A stretch of DNA of 64,000 nt, taken from the NCBI GenBank assembly GCA_028564675.1, contig JAOVVO010000025.1, positions 186,001 through 250,000 of the forward strand, written 5' to 3'. A program made the position numbers and the translations under genes. Below the pieces are notes generated by a model. The model was given only the letters and a program-made list of their open reading frames with translations, searched no databases and was not told the DNA's origin. The stretch comes from Onchocerca lupi. Taxonomy: Eukaryota > Nematoda > Chromadorea > Rhabditida > Onchocercidae. Of this stretch, positions 1 through 12,103 are shown piece after piece (position 1 is the first letter of the stretch; the number at the start of each line of letters is the position of its first letter).

Positions 1-2921
1 TCTGTTTTGTAATATTTAAATGTTTATAATATACATGCATAAGCAAATTTGAAGAAAAATTGTTTTGACAAATTTCTTTTGGAATTATCTATTTGAAATT
101 TTTTAAATTCCAATTTCTCTTTGAATTATAATAAATTTCAAATTAATTAATTTTATTTTCCACCATCAAATAAATAATTCATTTAGTTACAATAATATGC
201 TACTTTAATAGTTATCATAATTTGAGAGCATAATTATATAGAAATGTATTGATAATTTATATACGCGCACAATTGATATTAATTAAATAAATTAAATCCA
301 AAAATAAGTTCGATAAATTAATCCAATCAGTGGATAAATAGATAAAATATACGTATTATGTCGCGATTTTATAATTTAACAATGTCAGGGTCATCATAGT
401 TATCTATGCATTTGCGATCATTTCAGATTGTAAAATCGTGATTATCGAATTAATCGTTTTTATCAATGTATTCGGATCGTTTTTATTGTTACACAAAATT
501 TCATGACATAAAAAGATAAAAATCAATTTCTTATTATCAATATGAAAACATTACTTAATTTAAAATTTAACACATTACTTTGAAGTTAATATTATTCGAA
601 TTTTTATATATTTCAAGAGAAATAAAACTTAAAAAACTTAAGGAAAATTTAAATTTCAAATCTTATAACGATTTCTAAACCACAGAAAGGAAATTCAAAA
701 TTTTACATTAATTTTTTATGTTATTTAAAATGCTAAAGAAAAATCGAAAGCCAAATAGTCGAGATTGTTTAAGTAATTTGATAAGTTATTTTTTCATTAT
801 TGTAAATATTATCTTTCACTGCCTGTTAGTTTTAATGTTAACGAAACAAAAATTTAAAAGAATCATTTATATTTATCCCAAAAAATATTTCTTGAAATTT
901 TATTAGGCAAATAATCACGTTACTTAAATAATTATTATTATTTTAAAAAATTAAAAATGCTTTTTGAAATTCTGTCTGATAAATTATTAAATTGCTTAAA
1001 TAATTAGTATTATCTTAAATAATTTTTATCATGGTTATTTTTAAATTGTTACCATAATGTTGAGAATTCATATTAGGAGGTTTCGAAAACTTGTTTCTGA
1101 ATTATGGAAGAATAGGCAAGGAAAAGATAGCAAGAGAAGGAAAAAGATCAAAATAGAGGAAAAAAGAAATTTAACTATAATTTATGCAAATAGGTAATTA
1201 TTGTTAGCATTTCTAAGATCTACAGGTTACATCTTCTTTAAATTTGATCAAAATTGAATCGTTCATTTTTCCTTTTCCGGATCATCAATTATCGGTTCAA
1301 TGATCTCATTCCTATCTCTGAAATACTATTTACCGAGGAATATAACTGCTTCCCAAAGGCAAATAAAATCTTTCACCAATTTTTCATTGTAAGGAATATT
1401 TTCGGTTAAATTTTTTTAATGAAATAAATCAATTAATCAACATTTCGACTTTTCTACTATAATCAAATTTTAATTCATATTCGATGGAATTTCAGTTCAT
1501 AATTGATTATGAAGAATTGATTCAAGAAATAAAATTCACTGTTCTAAATTAAGTTTTTTTTTTGATTTTTTTCTCTTAATTCTATTCATTATGTTTGGCT
1601 AGATATAGAAGAATTTAATTTTGACTTGTTAATTGATTTTTGAGATATATAAATGTTTCTAACCAAAAAAAAAAAAAAAAAAAAATGATTTAAAGTAAAT
1701 GTAAATATTATTTCATTTCAAATTTCTAATGAATTAATATTCTTACAAAAATTTAGCAATAAGAAAATTATTGCGATCAAATTTTAATTCATACTTGATT
1801 AAGTCAAGATATCTTTCTTTTTTCTTATGATTATCGAAAAAATAATGTATTAAAGAGTGGCATTTGCTTTATGAAATTATTTAATCAGTAATTCGAGATT
1901 AATGATTAAATAATTCGAAAGTTTTTAATCATTAAAATGATTATTACGATTTATGCAATATTAAATTTCCCCTTCTTTTCCTTTCTCTTAATTAAATATT
2001 AGATAAATTAGTAGTGTAGATGGTGTGACATTTGGATCATCTTCTTCCTGGTATTTAAGACCGGTTCGATCGATCGATCGATCGATCTCGTGAATTCTTA
2101 TCATGCATTAAAAAGTTATGATTAATACTATTATCATTATTATCTCTTTTTTTATTCCTCCATCGACCTACTGATTTATTGTTTCTATTGTTCTTATCAG
2201 TATTTGTGATGTATTTTTCAATATATTTATTATTTTAAGTTTATAGAGATGCGAATTACTAATAAATACTTTTTGATGAACAAATCTATTCAAAAATTCA
2301 TACTATATGATCGATTTCTATATCATCTTTATATTATCTGATAAAATTTTAGAATAAAGTTTGTTCATATTTCATTTCAACACTACTTAATAGAACAAAT
2401 TTAATTATTCATCGTGAATCTTCGTTTTTTTCTTTTTTTTTTTTTTTTTTTTTTTGAAAATCCAGTCTACGTCATGAAAATTCATTTTATGTTCTTCAAT
2501 ATTTTTTTTCGGAAAAATGAAAATTTTCTATTAGCAAGCAATTTTGGGATGAAATACATGAAATTTTATTTTAAAACTCCATTTTTCAAATTTTTTTTTC
2601 TTTTACAGTGAAAGTCTGTCATTTGATTCAAACAACAAACAACATATGAATTATGAACATTTTGGTAAGCATTACTTGAATTAATAAAAACTGGATAAAA
2701 TTCCTGAAAAAAAAAAAAGAATTTCCGACAGTTAAATTGAAAAATGATAATCCTACGATTCTACCTATTTTAGATGAAATTTAAAAAAAAATGAATTTGT
2801 AAATTTTAAATGCTCGCTATTTGAATGATTCCTAAAATTATTGAATCATTCCACTTTCATTCTTCGCATTTTTACTTTCAAATTTCTTTTCCTTTTTTAT
2901 TTTTTTCTCATTTACTCAATA
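1..2921. other. AT-rich intergenic region, left edge
   Basis: No convincing exon was found on either strand. The reading frames present are short, Phe/Lys/Asn-rich and built from homopolymer runs. There are poly-A and poly-T tracts near 1664-1684 and 2431-2455. A polypyrimidine tract ending in an acceptor-like site near 2609 could belong to an untranslated first exon of the BPI-like gene that follows, but this is not established. Confidence 0.5.
2067..2087. repeat. (CGAT)5 microsatellite
   Basis: Five uninterrupted CGAT units. The unit is self-complementary, so the array is a perfect palindrome and contains overlapping ATCGAT and GATC sites. It stands out in otherwise AT-only surroundings, about 840 bp upstream of the first coding exon of the BPI-like gene. 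Confidence 0.9.
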
Positions 2922-5900
2922 ATGAGTTTTTGTTTCATAAACTTTCAGATATCGCTATTTTTGGCAATATTATCATCTTATCCGGTGATTATTATTGCTT
3001 TGTTAAGACAAAATTCACCCGGTAGGCCGTTATCATCATTTCCACAATGCAGAAATTATATGATCAATAATAGAACTGTAGGCAGGTAAACTATACAAGT
3101 TTGTGCAAATTTTTAAGACAAAAAAAAAATGAAATTTATCTTTTTTCTGTTTGTATTTGCCTTATCTAAAATAATTCAGACTATTGTTCTCAGCTGTTCA
3201 AATATTCAAATTAATTATTCAAGTATTTGTATGATATTTTATCTAATCCAGTTCTTAATTTCATTAATAACTATATGAAAATTTTCTCTTTTTTTTCTAT
3301 AAACAAATATTTTATATATGAAAATTATAGTAATTAATGCGTTTTTTTTTTTTTTTCATTTTCTTGAAATCTTCCTGATTTTTACGTTCAACTGATTTCA
3401 ATCATTTTAGTTCAACTGATTTCAATCCTAGTCTGCAATTTTATGGATATACTGGTTATCCGGGTATCAAAATACGGTTCAATAGAAATGCATTTCGTTA
3501 TGCTAGTTCGATTATTGCACAATTATTGAATCAAGAAATACAAAACATTCAAATACCACCGTATACTCAATCTCTTCGAGAAGTGTGTCAATATTTCACT
3601 TTTTTCTTCATTTAATTTAATTTGAACTTTTGGATTAATTAACTTAAAAAATTATTTAATTTAAGTTACGATTTTATAATCATTTGCATAGATAATTCAA
3701 CTTTAAAGGATATTTTTGAGATCCGATTTTATTCTTCAATCTTATTCCAAGTCTTAGGTTTATTTTATTCTCGAATTCCAATTCTAAATCATTACTTTAA
3801 AAATTAATTTAACAATAAATCGATTATGCTGTTTCTTTATTAAAATAATCAATAAATTTACGTTAATTCAATTTTTTCTTCAATTAAATCTAATTTTGAT
3901 ATCATTTTTGACAACAAAATTAGATTGATTTTTGAAATCATTTTTGATTTAAACCATATATGATATTAAAATTCTAAGATTGAAATTTATTCAATCTTTT
4001 ATTGTGCATTAATAAAATGTTTGTAATTTTAAATTATAGGAATATTTTAAAAACAATTTCAGGTTAATGGATATGCACACCTTACAAATATAATGATAAT
4101 AAATTATCAATGTCCTAAACATGTCGCATTATTTCCAATATCACATAATCAAATTGGACTCAAAATACAAAATTTTGCCCTAAGGTTATCTTAGTCACTG
4201 ATAATTTCATTTAAAAAAAAAATATGGTTTAATTAAGATTGGAGTTTTTGTTATGAATCATTCTAAAACTTCATGAGTATTGAAATTTTTAATTATTTTC
4301 TGAATTTTTTTAATTACCGTTTGCTTGATATTTGACAATTTTTTATCAAATTTTTGAAATAATTCAAAAAGTAAGGCTTATCTGTTAAATTTGAGCTAAA
4401 TATTTCACATAGAAGTTTTTGGCCTTCTTTTGTTTGACAAAAATCTGATTAAAAATAATTAGTTTACGGAAAACAATATATACCTATTTGTAATAATTTA
4501 GTGCAGCATAATAAAAATGACATTGAACATTTGTTTAATTAATCCGTACGATAAACTACCAATGATTAAATGATTGCATGTTTTTATGAACGAATTTTTC
4601 AAAATTTTTAATTTGACTGAAATTATTGTTATAAAATTGAATTACAAATTAAATTTCTCTATAGGACCACCTTTTCTTTTTTTAGCTTTAAATTCTAAGT
4701 AACTTATGCATTGGGTTCAATTTTATTCCACCATTTTACAATTTTCTCGAGCATTTTGTGAATAAATTTTCGATTTAACACTTTTCTTGAAATTTCAACG
4801 ATTTTATAAACTGATTAGATTTCATTGTTTCATTTGAATTTTTAGTCTGAGTGGAAAACTTGATGGACAAATTTTTGTTCTTTTACCGTTAGCACTTTGT
4901 GGAACAGTATGCGTTGATGCTAGACAGGTTTTTTCTTCCTTTTTTTTCACTCATTAATTCATAAATTTCCTTTCTTTTATCGAACATAAAAAAATTTGAA
5001 AAGTTGGAGAAAGATTTTTCGAATAATTCTGATAAATTTCTAAAAAGAAAAAAAAAACATTACAGATATCGATATCAGTGCAATTATCAATCGAACGTAA
5101 TCCTTATAATAATGCGCCGCATATTCGTATGAGTAAATGTTCTCTTACAATTGGATATTTAAATATTCATATCATTAATGGAGGCATAATTGGCGATATT
5201 ATCAATAATAATTTTCGGGTAATATATTTCTCCTCAAATAATAAATGTAAAACTGAAAACTTAGTCATAATCATGGAATTAATTTTAGAATAATAATCAT
5301 AAAATTTAATGATCATAAAGAATTTAATGAAAAAAATTTTTTATTGCTTATAACCATAGAATCAGGCTTAAAATGAAATTTAAAACTTATTATAATGCAT
5401 CAAATATCGAACGGAATTCATTATATGAATAAAGTAAAAAAAAAAGAAAAAAAAAAACCAGCTAACTTCATTAAATTAATCACTTAATCTCATCGAAACT
5501 TGTTGAATATTGCAAAATTAATTTGAAATATTGCAATATCAATTAGTTGTTTTTGAAACGAAAATTTTTTCAATATATTTTGCAAAAAGTAATATTGTAA
5601 CTTCTTAGCATACAATAATTAAAATTTGTAACAATCAATTTTCCTTTTTATTGTTATACTAATAAAAACGTTTTTTCATTTAATAAAAAAGTGTATAATT
5701 TTTGAAATTTTTCAACATTTTTTTTTTTTTTGTAAACAGTTTTTAAGTTTGAAATTTTTAGGAGAAAGTTATTTCACAAGCTTATGAAGCAATACCGGAA
5801 AAATTTTGCAATATGATACCAAGATTTCTTGATGAACGAGTAAATTCTCGATTAGCTAATATACCACAAGAAATCTCAATTATACAAATGCTTCCATATG

Positions 5901-8900
5901 CCGCTTTCCTGATAAATAGACCGAAAAAATTACCAGATTATGTAAGTACAGTTTGCTTCTTTTGTTTTCTTCTAATATATCAGAAAATTATCAAGATTAT
6001 CAATAGTTATAACTAGATTTTTTAAAAAAAAAGAGCAATTAAATGCCGATAAATGTATATATCAAAACTCGAAAGAGCAACAATTCTGAAGTACTTGTTA
6101 TTTATTTAATTTTAGCATTACTAAGATATATGATTAACTTCTTAGATCTATATAATTATTTCAGTGATATTATTCCAAGTTCTTGAATTTAAACATAAAA
6201 TCAGCCATATATATTTTTTTTTATTAAAATTAATAATGTATTATCCTCAAATGCAATTTTCTGAAAAAGACACATGTCCCCAAATGTCTTCTAGATAGAT
6301 AGTGATTATTTAAGAAAATGATCCAGCTATTATTTAACTGTTGATCTGATGAGAAAAAAAACAAGGTCTTCTTATTTTTATAAAATAAAATATGTTTCTT
6401 AATTTTATAATTCTTTTTCATTTTCACTTATTCATTCGCTAATATTATTAATTCAAATTAAACTTTTGATTTTAGTGTTCATCCGAAATTTGCAAACAGT
6501 ATCAATCGACCAATATATCATTAATCAATAAGAAGCTTAAATCAAAAGCAATCCTGATAGCTGGTGTACCAAATATGGCTAATTTAAAACAAAGAGCGAT
6601 CGATATCAATAAACCACTGATGAATTCGAAACATTTAAGTAATCATACATTACTGAAAATTGTTGCGGTAAAAGAAGGAATTGATCAGAAATCATCAGTA
6701 CTTGCAAAAACCGATCAGAAGTCAACAATAGTACCTACAAAATTATCTAATAAATTTCCTCGAAAAACGCAAATGACTAGGCATAACAGAAGTCGGCAAA
6801 GAATGAAAAGAAATGTAAGTAAGATAGAAATTTGATAGAAATTATGAATAAAATTTTAACAAATGAATAAAATTTAAAAAAAGAAACAATACATATATGC
6901 CTATCGAATTATTTATCTTTTCTTTTTCCTTTTAATCTTACTGATTTATTTAATCAAGAAATTATTGAGAAATAAGCAATGATTACAGACTAAATTGGCA
7001 GATATAAAAAATAATAATATATGGGAACAGTGTGCAGATTGTGATAATGAGAAAAATGAAATATTTTCATATTATTCGGATCATGTTATAAATCGCATTC
7101 AAGTATGTTAAAATTTTGCAATAGTTTGTTATTTTTAGATTCTGTAATATTTCAACTCTTTTTATTTAAAAAAAATCCAGTAATTTTACAAAAAATTCAA
7201 AATATAAAAGAAGAGAAAAAAAACAGATCTGAAAACAAATTTTTTCTCGAATTTTTAGCTTATCAAAATAAAATTTCGACAAATATTTTGCTCAAATATA
7301 GAATTTATTTGAAATATCTATAGATTTAATCTGGTAAACAAAATATAATTATTGCTCTTATAGCAATATCTTAAGAAATATCAGCAATAATGCAATTAAA
7401 TAGACCGAGAAATCTCTGCCGAGAAATATCGACAATTTCTTAGAAATAATCTTCGTTATGACTAAGTCATTAAATAGATCGAGAAATCTCGGCAAATTTT
7501 TCAGAATAATCTTCGTTATAATCTTCTTACAGATTATCTTTCGTTACTTGTAAATCTTGAAAAGATTATTTCAGATGTGTGCTTCGGATTTAGCTCTATC
7601 AACGTATTTATTGGGTTCATCAACAACAAATTATGATTTAACTTTCGGTTTAGTAGGTGAATTTAGTCCAAAAGCCCGAGGTGGCACTCCATTTGGACCA
7701 CCTATGTTGCAATACCCGGTATTAGATAGCGGACAAATGTTTGATCTTCTTATCAGTGATTATACGCTCAATACATTGCTCTATCATTTGCATAGGTTTG
7801 CTCTACTTGCATTAATAATAGGCATTTGTGATGATGAATAAGATGATTACAGCAGCAAATTAAGGTGATTAGGGTGATAAATTGATATGGATCATGGTAT
7901 CTTTATTGGTAGTAGAAAATTTGCTTCTTTTTCATTTCTTTTCTTTTTTTCTTTTTTATTCCAATAAAATTTGCAAAACAATTTTATAAGTATTGATTTG
8001 AAATCAAATAAATAAAAAATTTTTGTCTTTTTTTCACAAGATAAAAAAGAAATGAATGATAATTTTTAATTATTTTAGGAAAGATATTTTTTCATTTCGA
8101 ATCGGTCCTGAAATACCAGTTATTGGTGATTTATTAAATTTAACATGTGCAATAGATGAAATCGATTTCGATTTGAGTGTCGAATTGCGTGAAAATGTAT
8201 GTAAAAGTAATATATCAAAGGATGAAATAATTTTTGATAAAATTTAAAAAACAAACAAAGAGTTCAAAATAATCCGTCGGATACATAATTACATAAGGTA
8301 GGATGAAATTAGTTATCCTAATCATTGAGAAATAGGCGAAATTTAATTAGCAATAAAAGGGATTGCACGTATTCGAATGCAACGTTGCATCGAAATTTTT
8401 AAATCTATCAGTAAAAGATTTAAATTGTGTGAAAATGAACAATGCAAGCAATAGGGATAATCAGTAGATTCAGTCCGATCCACTTATTTTTACCTGCAAC
8501 AGGTGTGATAATTTGAAAAAAAAAGGTAGATATATATAGAAAAACACGCATCTATTCGAATGCAACGTTGCATCAAAATTCCAAAGAAATCGGTAAAAAA
8601 CTTGTGATGTTATATTGAAAGTGGCAACGAACACTTACATTTTATAGAGATTTTAATTTTATCTTTAATATTTCTTTATTGGTATAAAATGGTGGTTTGA
8701 TAGCAATGGAATTTGTAAAATTATAAAACTTTAATTCAATTTCCATTATTTTCGTTTCTAATATAACTAATTCAGGATTTGACAAATGAAACGAAATCGG
8801 ATTCACCGCAAATTCGAAATAAGCGACGTACAACAATTGATACTTTATTAAATTTCGGAATATGCTTTGGCGATATTGCTCCTTCAATTCGTGAAAAATA

Positions 8901-9865
8901 TCCCGGAAAACAGGTTTACATTGTAATCGGAACAAACCGTGGGCCATCTATACAATTTCGAGCTGCTAATAATGGTAAATTTTAAAATTTTTATCAAAAT
9001 TTGAACTCAAGATTTTTTTCTATCCTAAATTTTATCGTATTTTTGGTATTGCATCAAATAAATATAATTGTATGCCTAAATTTTAAATTGAAAAAAAGTC
9101 TTTCAATTTTAAAATTTAAAAATTACTATAAATAAATTTTGAAATTCTGATCTTATTTTAGGTACCATCGTAATTGATTTTATATTAGATGGTTTCATTT
9201 TTCTGGATGGTACTACGATACGAGTTGGCCATTTTCGAATTACAAATGTATTTGCAATCACAGTTCAAATTATTGGTGATCGTATCATTGGTAAAGCTCA
9301 AGTTCAACGCATGGAATTTGTTGATGTTGACAAAACGTTTGGCATTCCACAAGAAGCATTCACAAGTCTTTCTGATTTAGCTCGAGGAATTATTAGTAGA
9401 GTAAGAGTTTTAAAGATTATTTCTCCAATCGATAAGGATTTTGAGTTCCAAGGTTATTTCTGTATGAAAACTTCAGAGGTATTTTTTCCAAATAATTCAA
9501 TATTTAAGCATAAGCTCTGTCGATTGATTGATTTGTTAACACATGCATTTTTTAGATTTTTGATTAACAATTTTTCAATTGATGTAAAAAGTTTAATCCA
9601 TTTAATTTTCTTCTTTTTTGCTTTTTTCGTTTAAATTATTATTTTAATCAATTGATTTAATTCCTCTTTTTTCCAGGCAATAAATAAAAAGCTAGCTTAT
9701 GGAATTCCAATCGAAATGCCACAGTTAGGTCTACCAATTAATTTACACAATATTCATTTGCAAATAATCGAACATGCATTATTCATTTCTGCGGATATGA
9801 CTATTCCATTCTCAGCATTTAATCAAAGATATACTGGATGTTCTTATTATAATCGAATATTTTAA
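2922..9865 (+). CDS. BPI/LBP/CETP-family lipid-binding protein, secreted
   Basis: Thirteen exons join in frame: 2922-3085, 3411-3582, 4063-4184, 4846-4927, 5066-5218, 5762-5941, 6476-6814, 6989-7102, 7575-7795, 8079-8196, 8776-8974, 9162-9400, 9677-9865, giving 763 residues. A hydrophobic leader (about residues 9-26) suggests secretion; an in-frame ATG at 2841 could extend it. The N-terminal half matches nematode BPI-like proteins, with NPSLQFYGYTGYPGIKIRFN followed by an NGGIIGDIINNNFR segment. Cys205 and Cys247 (42 apart) fit the conserved BPI disulfide. Residues from about 443 to the end form a second BPI-type domain (FGPPMLQYPVLDSGQMFDLL, then IPEGMPQL-like IPIEMPQLGLP). Family members bind lipid or lipopolysaccharide, and nematode homologues resemble NRF-5-type secreted lipid carriers. 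A hydrophilic basic stretch (about 292-442) separates the domains and makes the protein longer than the ~480-residue norm. Family is confident; exact start and ligand are not known. Confidence 0.88.
7395..7520. repeat. Direct repeat in a BPI-gene intron
   Basis: Two imperfect copies about 75 bp apart share a core reading AAATAGAYCGAGAAATCTC followed by AATAATCTTCGTTAT. They lie just upstream of the acceptor for the exon starting at 7575. This appears to be a small intronic tandem duplication with no coding role visible. Confidence 0.7.
8350..8640 (+). repeat. Dispersed ~183-bp repeat dimer, copy A (intronic)
   Basis: Two head-to-tail units carry the core ATTCGAATGCAACGTTGCAT at about 8371 and 8554 (183 bp apart). 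ATGCAACGTTGCAT within it is a perfect 14-nt palindrome. Between the cores lies a TTACCTGCAACAGGTGTGAT motif, an imperfect palindrome. The same arrangement occurs in reverse orientation near 19780 and 49570. The element sits wholly inside the intron between exons ending 8196 and starting 8776, so it should not disturb the protein. Confidence 0.75.
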
Positions 9866-9920
9866 AGTTTTAAAAAAACGTTTACTGTAATTAATTTCAA
9901 TGACTCACTTTTGTTACTTT

Positions 9921-10625
9921 CGAAATTTCTGTTTAAATTTTGAATCAAATTCTATGATTTTCTGAAATCTATATTTTGCAAAAAAAAATTTTTTTTTTGT
10001 TTAAATTCATAATCGGAGTGAAAAAATTTTCCGCGAATTAAATCGATACTGTAAGTGGGAAAATAATAAATGAAAGCGAAACTTTTTCGGGAAACTTTTA
10101 TGAAATTGAAATTTATATGAAATCGTTTGACAACTACTTTTTTAAAACAATTTTCATGAAATTATTAACATCAGAACTCTACCTCATTCAATAAATTTCG
10201 CTCTTATTGTTTATGCAAATACAAATTGTATTGTTCGAAATTTCTGTTTAAATTTTGAATCAAATTATATAATTTATTGAAATCTATAAAAATAAGAAAA
10301 AAAAAAGCAATTATGTGTCATCAGTTAATCAAAAATTATATATCGTTGAAAATTTTTTTTCCTTTTAAATTCATAATCGGAATGAAAAGCTTTCCGCGAA
10401 TTAAATCGATATTGTAAATGGGAAAATTATAAAAGAAAGCGAAACTTTTTTTGGGAAATTTATATGAAATTGAAATTTATGTAAAATTTTGTATGAAAAT
10501 TTATATGAAATTGTTTGCTAATTTTTAAACAATTTTCATGAAATTATTAACATCAATACTCTACCTCATTCGATGAATTTTGCTCTTATTGTTTATGCAA
10601 ATGCAAATTGTATTGTTCAAGAATT
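9921..10625 (+). repeat. Tandem duplication downstream of the BPI-like gene
   Basis: Sequence beginning CGAAATTTCTGTTTAAATTT at 9921 starts again at 10236. The following ~300 bp align well, including TTCCGCGAATTAAATCGATA near 10029 and 10394 and ACTCTACCTCATTC near 10177 and 10559. The unit is roughly 315-365 bp, with small insertions in copy two. The first copy begins about 55 bp after the stop codon, so the duplicated part may include 3' untranslated sequence. Confidence 0.85.
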
Positions 10626-12103
10626 CGGTTACTTTTTTTTCTTTTTCGAAAATTTTGTATTATATAGAAAGAATAAAGAAAAGAAAGTCATCATTTTGCC
10701 AACAAAATGTTCAAGAAAAACAGTAATAAAAAGAAAAAAAATCATAAATAATAACAAATATTTATGAAACTTGACTCTTGAATTAACAATTTATATTATT
10801 GGATTTATTATATTTGACGATACAAATAAATCAGCTGAAATACGTTAAATTTGTAAAACTAGCTTGTAAGCTTATTGCAATCCAATAAATTTGATAATTC
10901 ACGGTTAACTAGTTAAAATATCTATTACTTATTGATTTGTTTCATATCACCTTATATATTGGCAGATGAATTGATCAATCAATCGATTTATCTATGCATT
11001 AAGAAAGATACATAACAAATTTCACCATTTTGAAATACAGTTTTTTCATTCTTAGGACTATTTAATACTCTTTTCTGGTTCTATCAAACTAGTATTGAAA
11101 TTTCCGATAATTCTACAAATCAATAATGATAAAACATGTTTTCTGTCGATGTTTCAGCTAAAATTATCCAATCGAACTTAAATCTTCTAATGATCAGTGG
11201 GTGATCAGTGTTCTTTGTGACGTAAATAGCAAGGTTATCCATATCAGTCTTTTTTTTGTCGTTATCATTACCATTCTTCTGAGAAATTTGCAAATTGCTA
11301 AATCAATTACAAACGTGTTTAACTTATGCACATTATATTAAATGAACGAAAATTTATTCAAATTCAAGGCATGAATTGTTACTATTAGCAAAATACCGGT
11401 ATAAATGTAACACTGATACTAAACATGACTGAGTAATAATTTGATGAAAAACTTCATTACCGTAATCATTTTTCTTTTTTTTTTTTTTGAATATTAACAA
11501 ATGAATAGATAGCAATAAATGGATGAGCATATTTAACGTTCGTTCAGTTATTCTGGAAAAATACAGGAGAAGAAAGAGGAACCAGATTGTTAATATTTAA
11601 TAAAAAAAAAAAAGAAAAAAAAAACGAAAAAGGGAAATGAATAGGGTAGTGATACTTTTTATCAATTAAAGCAATAATTTCCATAAAAGAAAGAGGGAAA
11701 ATACGAATAATTTCAATTTCATTGAATAAATAATCGGAAGAAAAGAAGGGCTTTTTTTAATCTGAATGAATTTCAAAATGATTTTTGACATAATCTTTTT
11801 TGTAGACAAAAAAGAAACGTAGGAAAAAGTTCGAGGTTCATATAATTAGAAATTAATTTCGGCAAGTATCACAGCCCAAATTGATGATCTATTTACAAAT
11901 AACCAAAATGGACTAGAAAACTTACTTACATACAAAATATGTGCAAGTTATTCTGAATTTATGTGCTGAATGCAATACATAACGAGGCATTCATAACGTT
12001 ATGACTTAATTAAAGTAACATTATTAACATTTATTTATTAAAAACATTTTAAAAAATAACATTAAAAAATTTAATTAAAAAAAAAGAAAAAAATATCGTA
12101 AGA
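10626..12103. other. Intergenic region between convergent genes
   Basis: AT-rich spacer between the 3' ends of the BPI-like gene (+) and the zinc-finger gene (-). Only short low-complexity frames and A/T runs (for example near 11474 and 11604) are seen. Confidence 0.5.
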
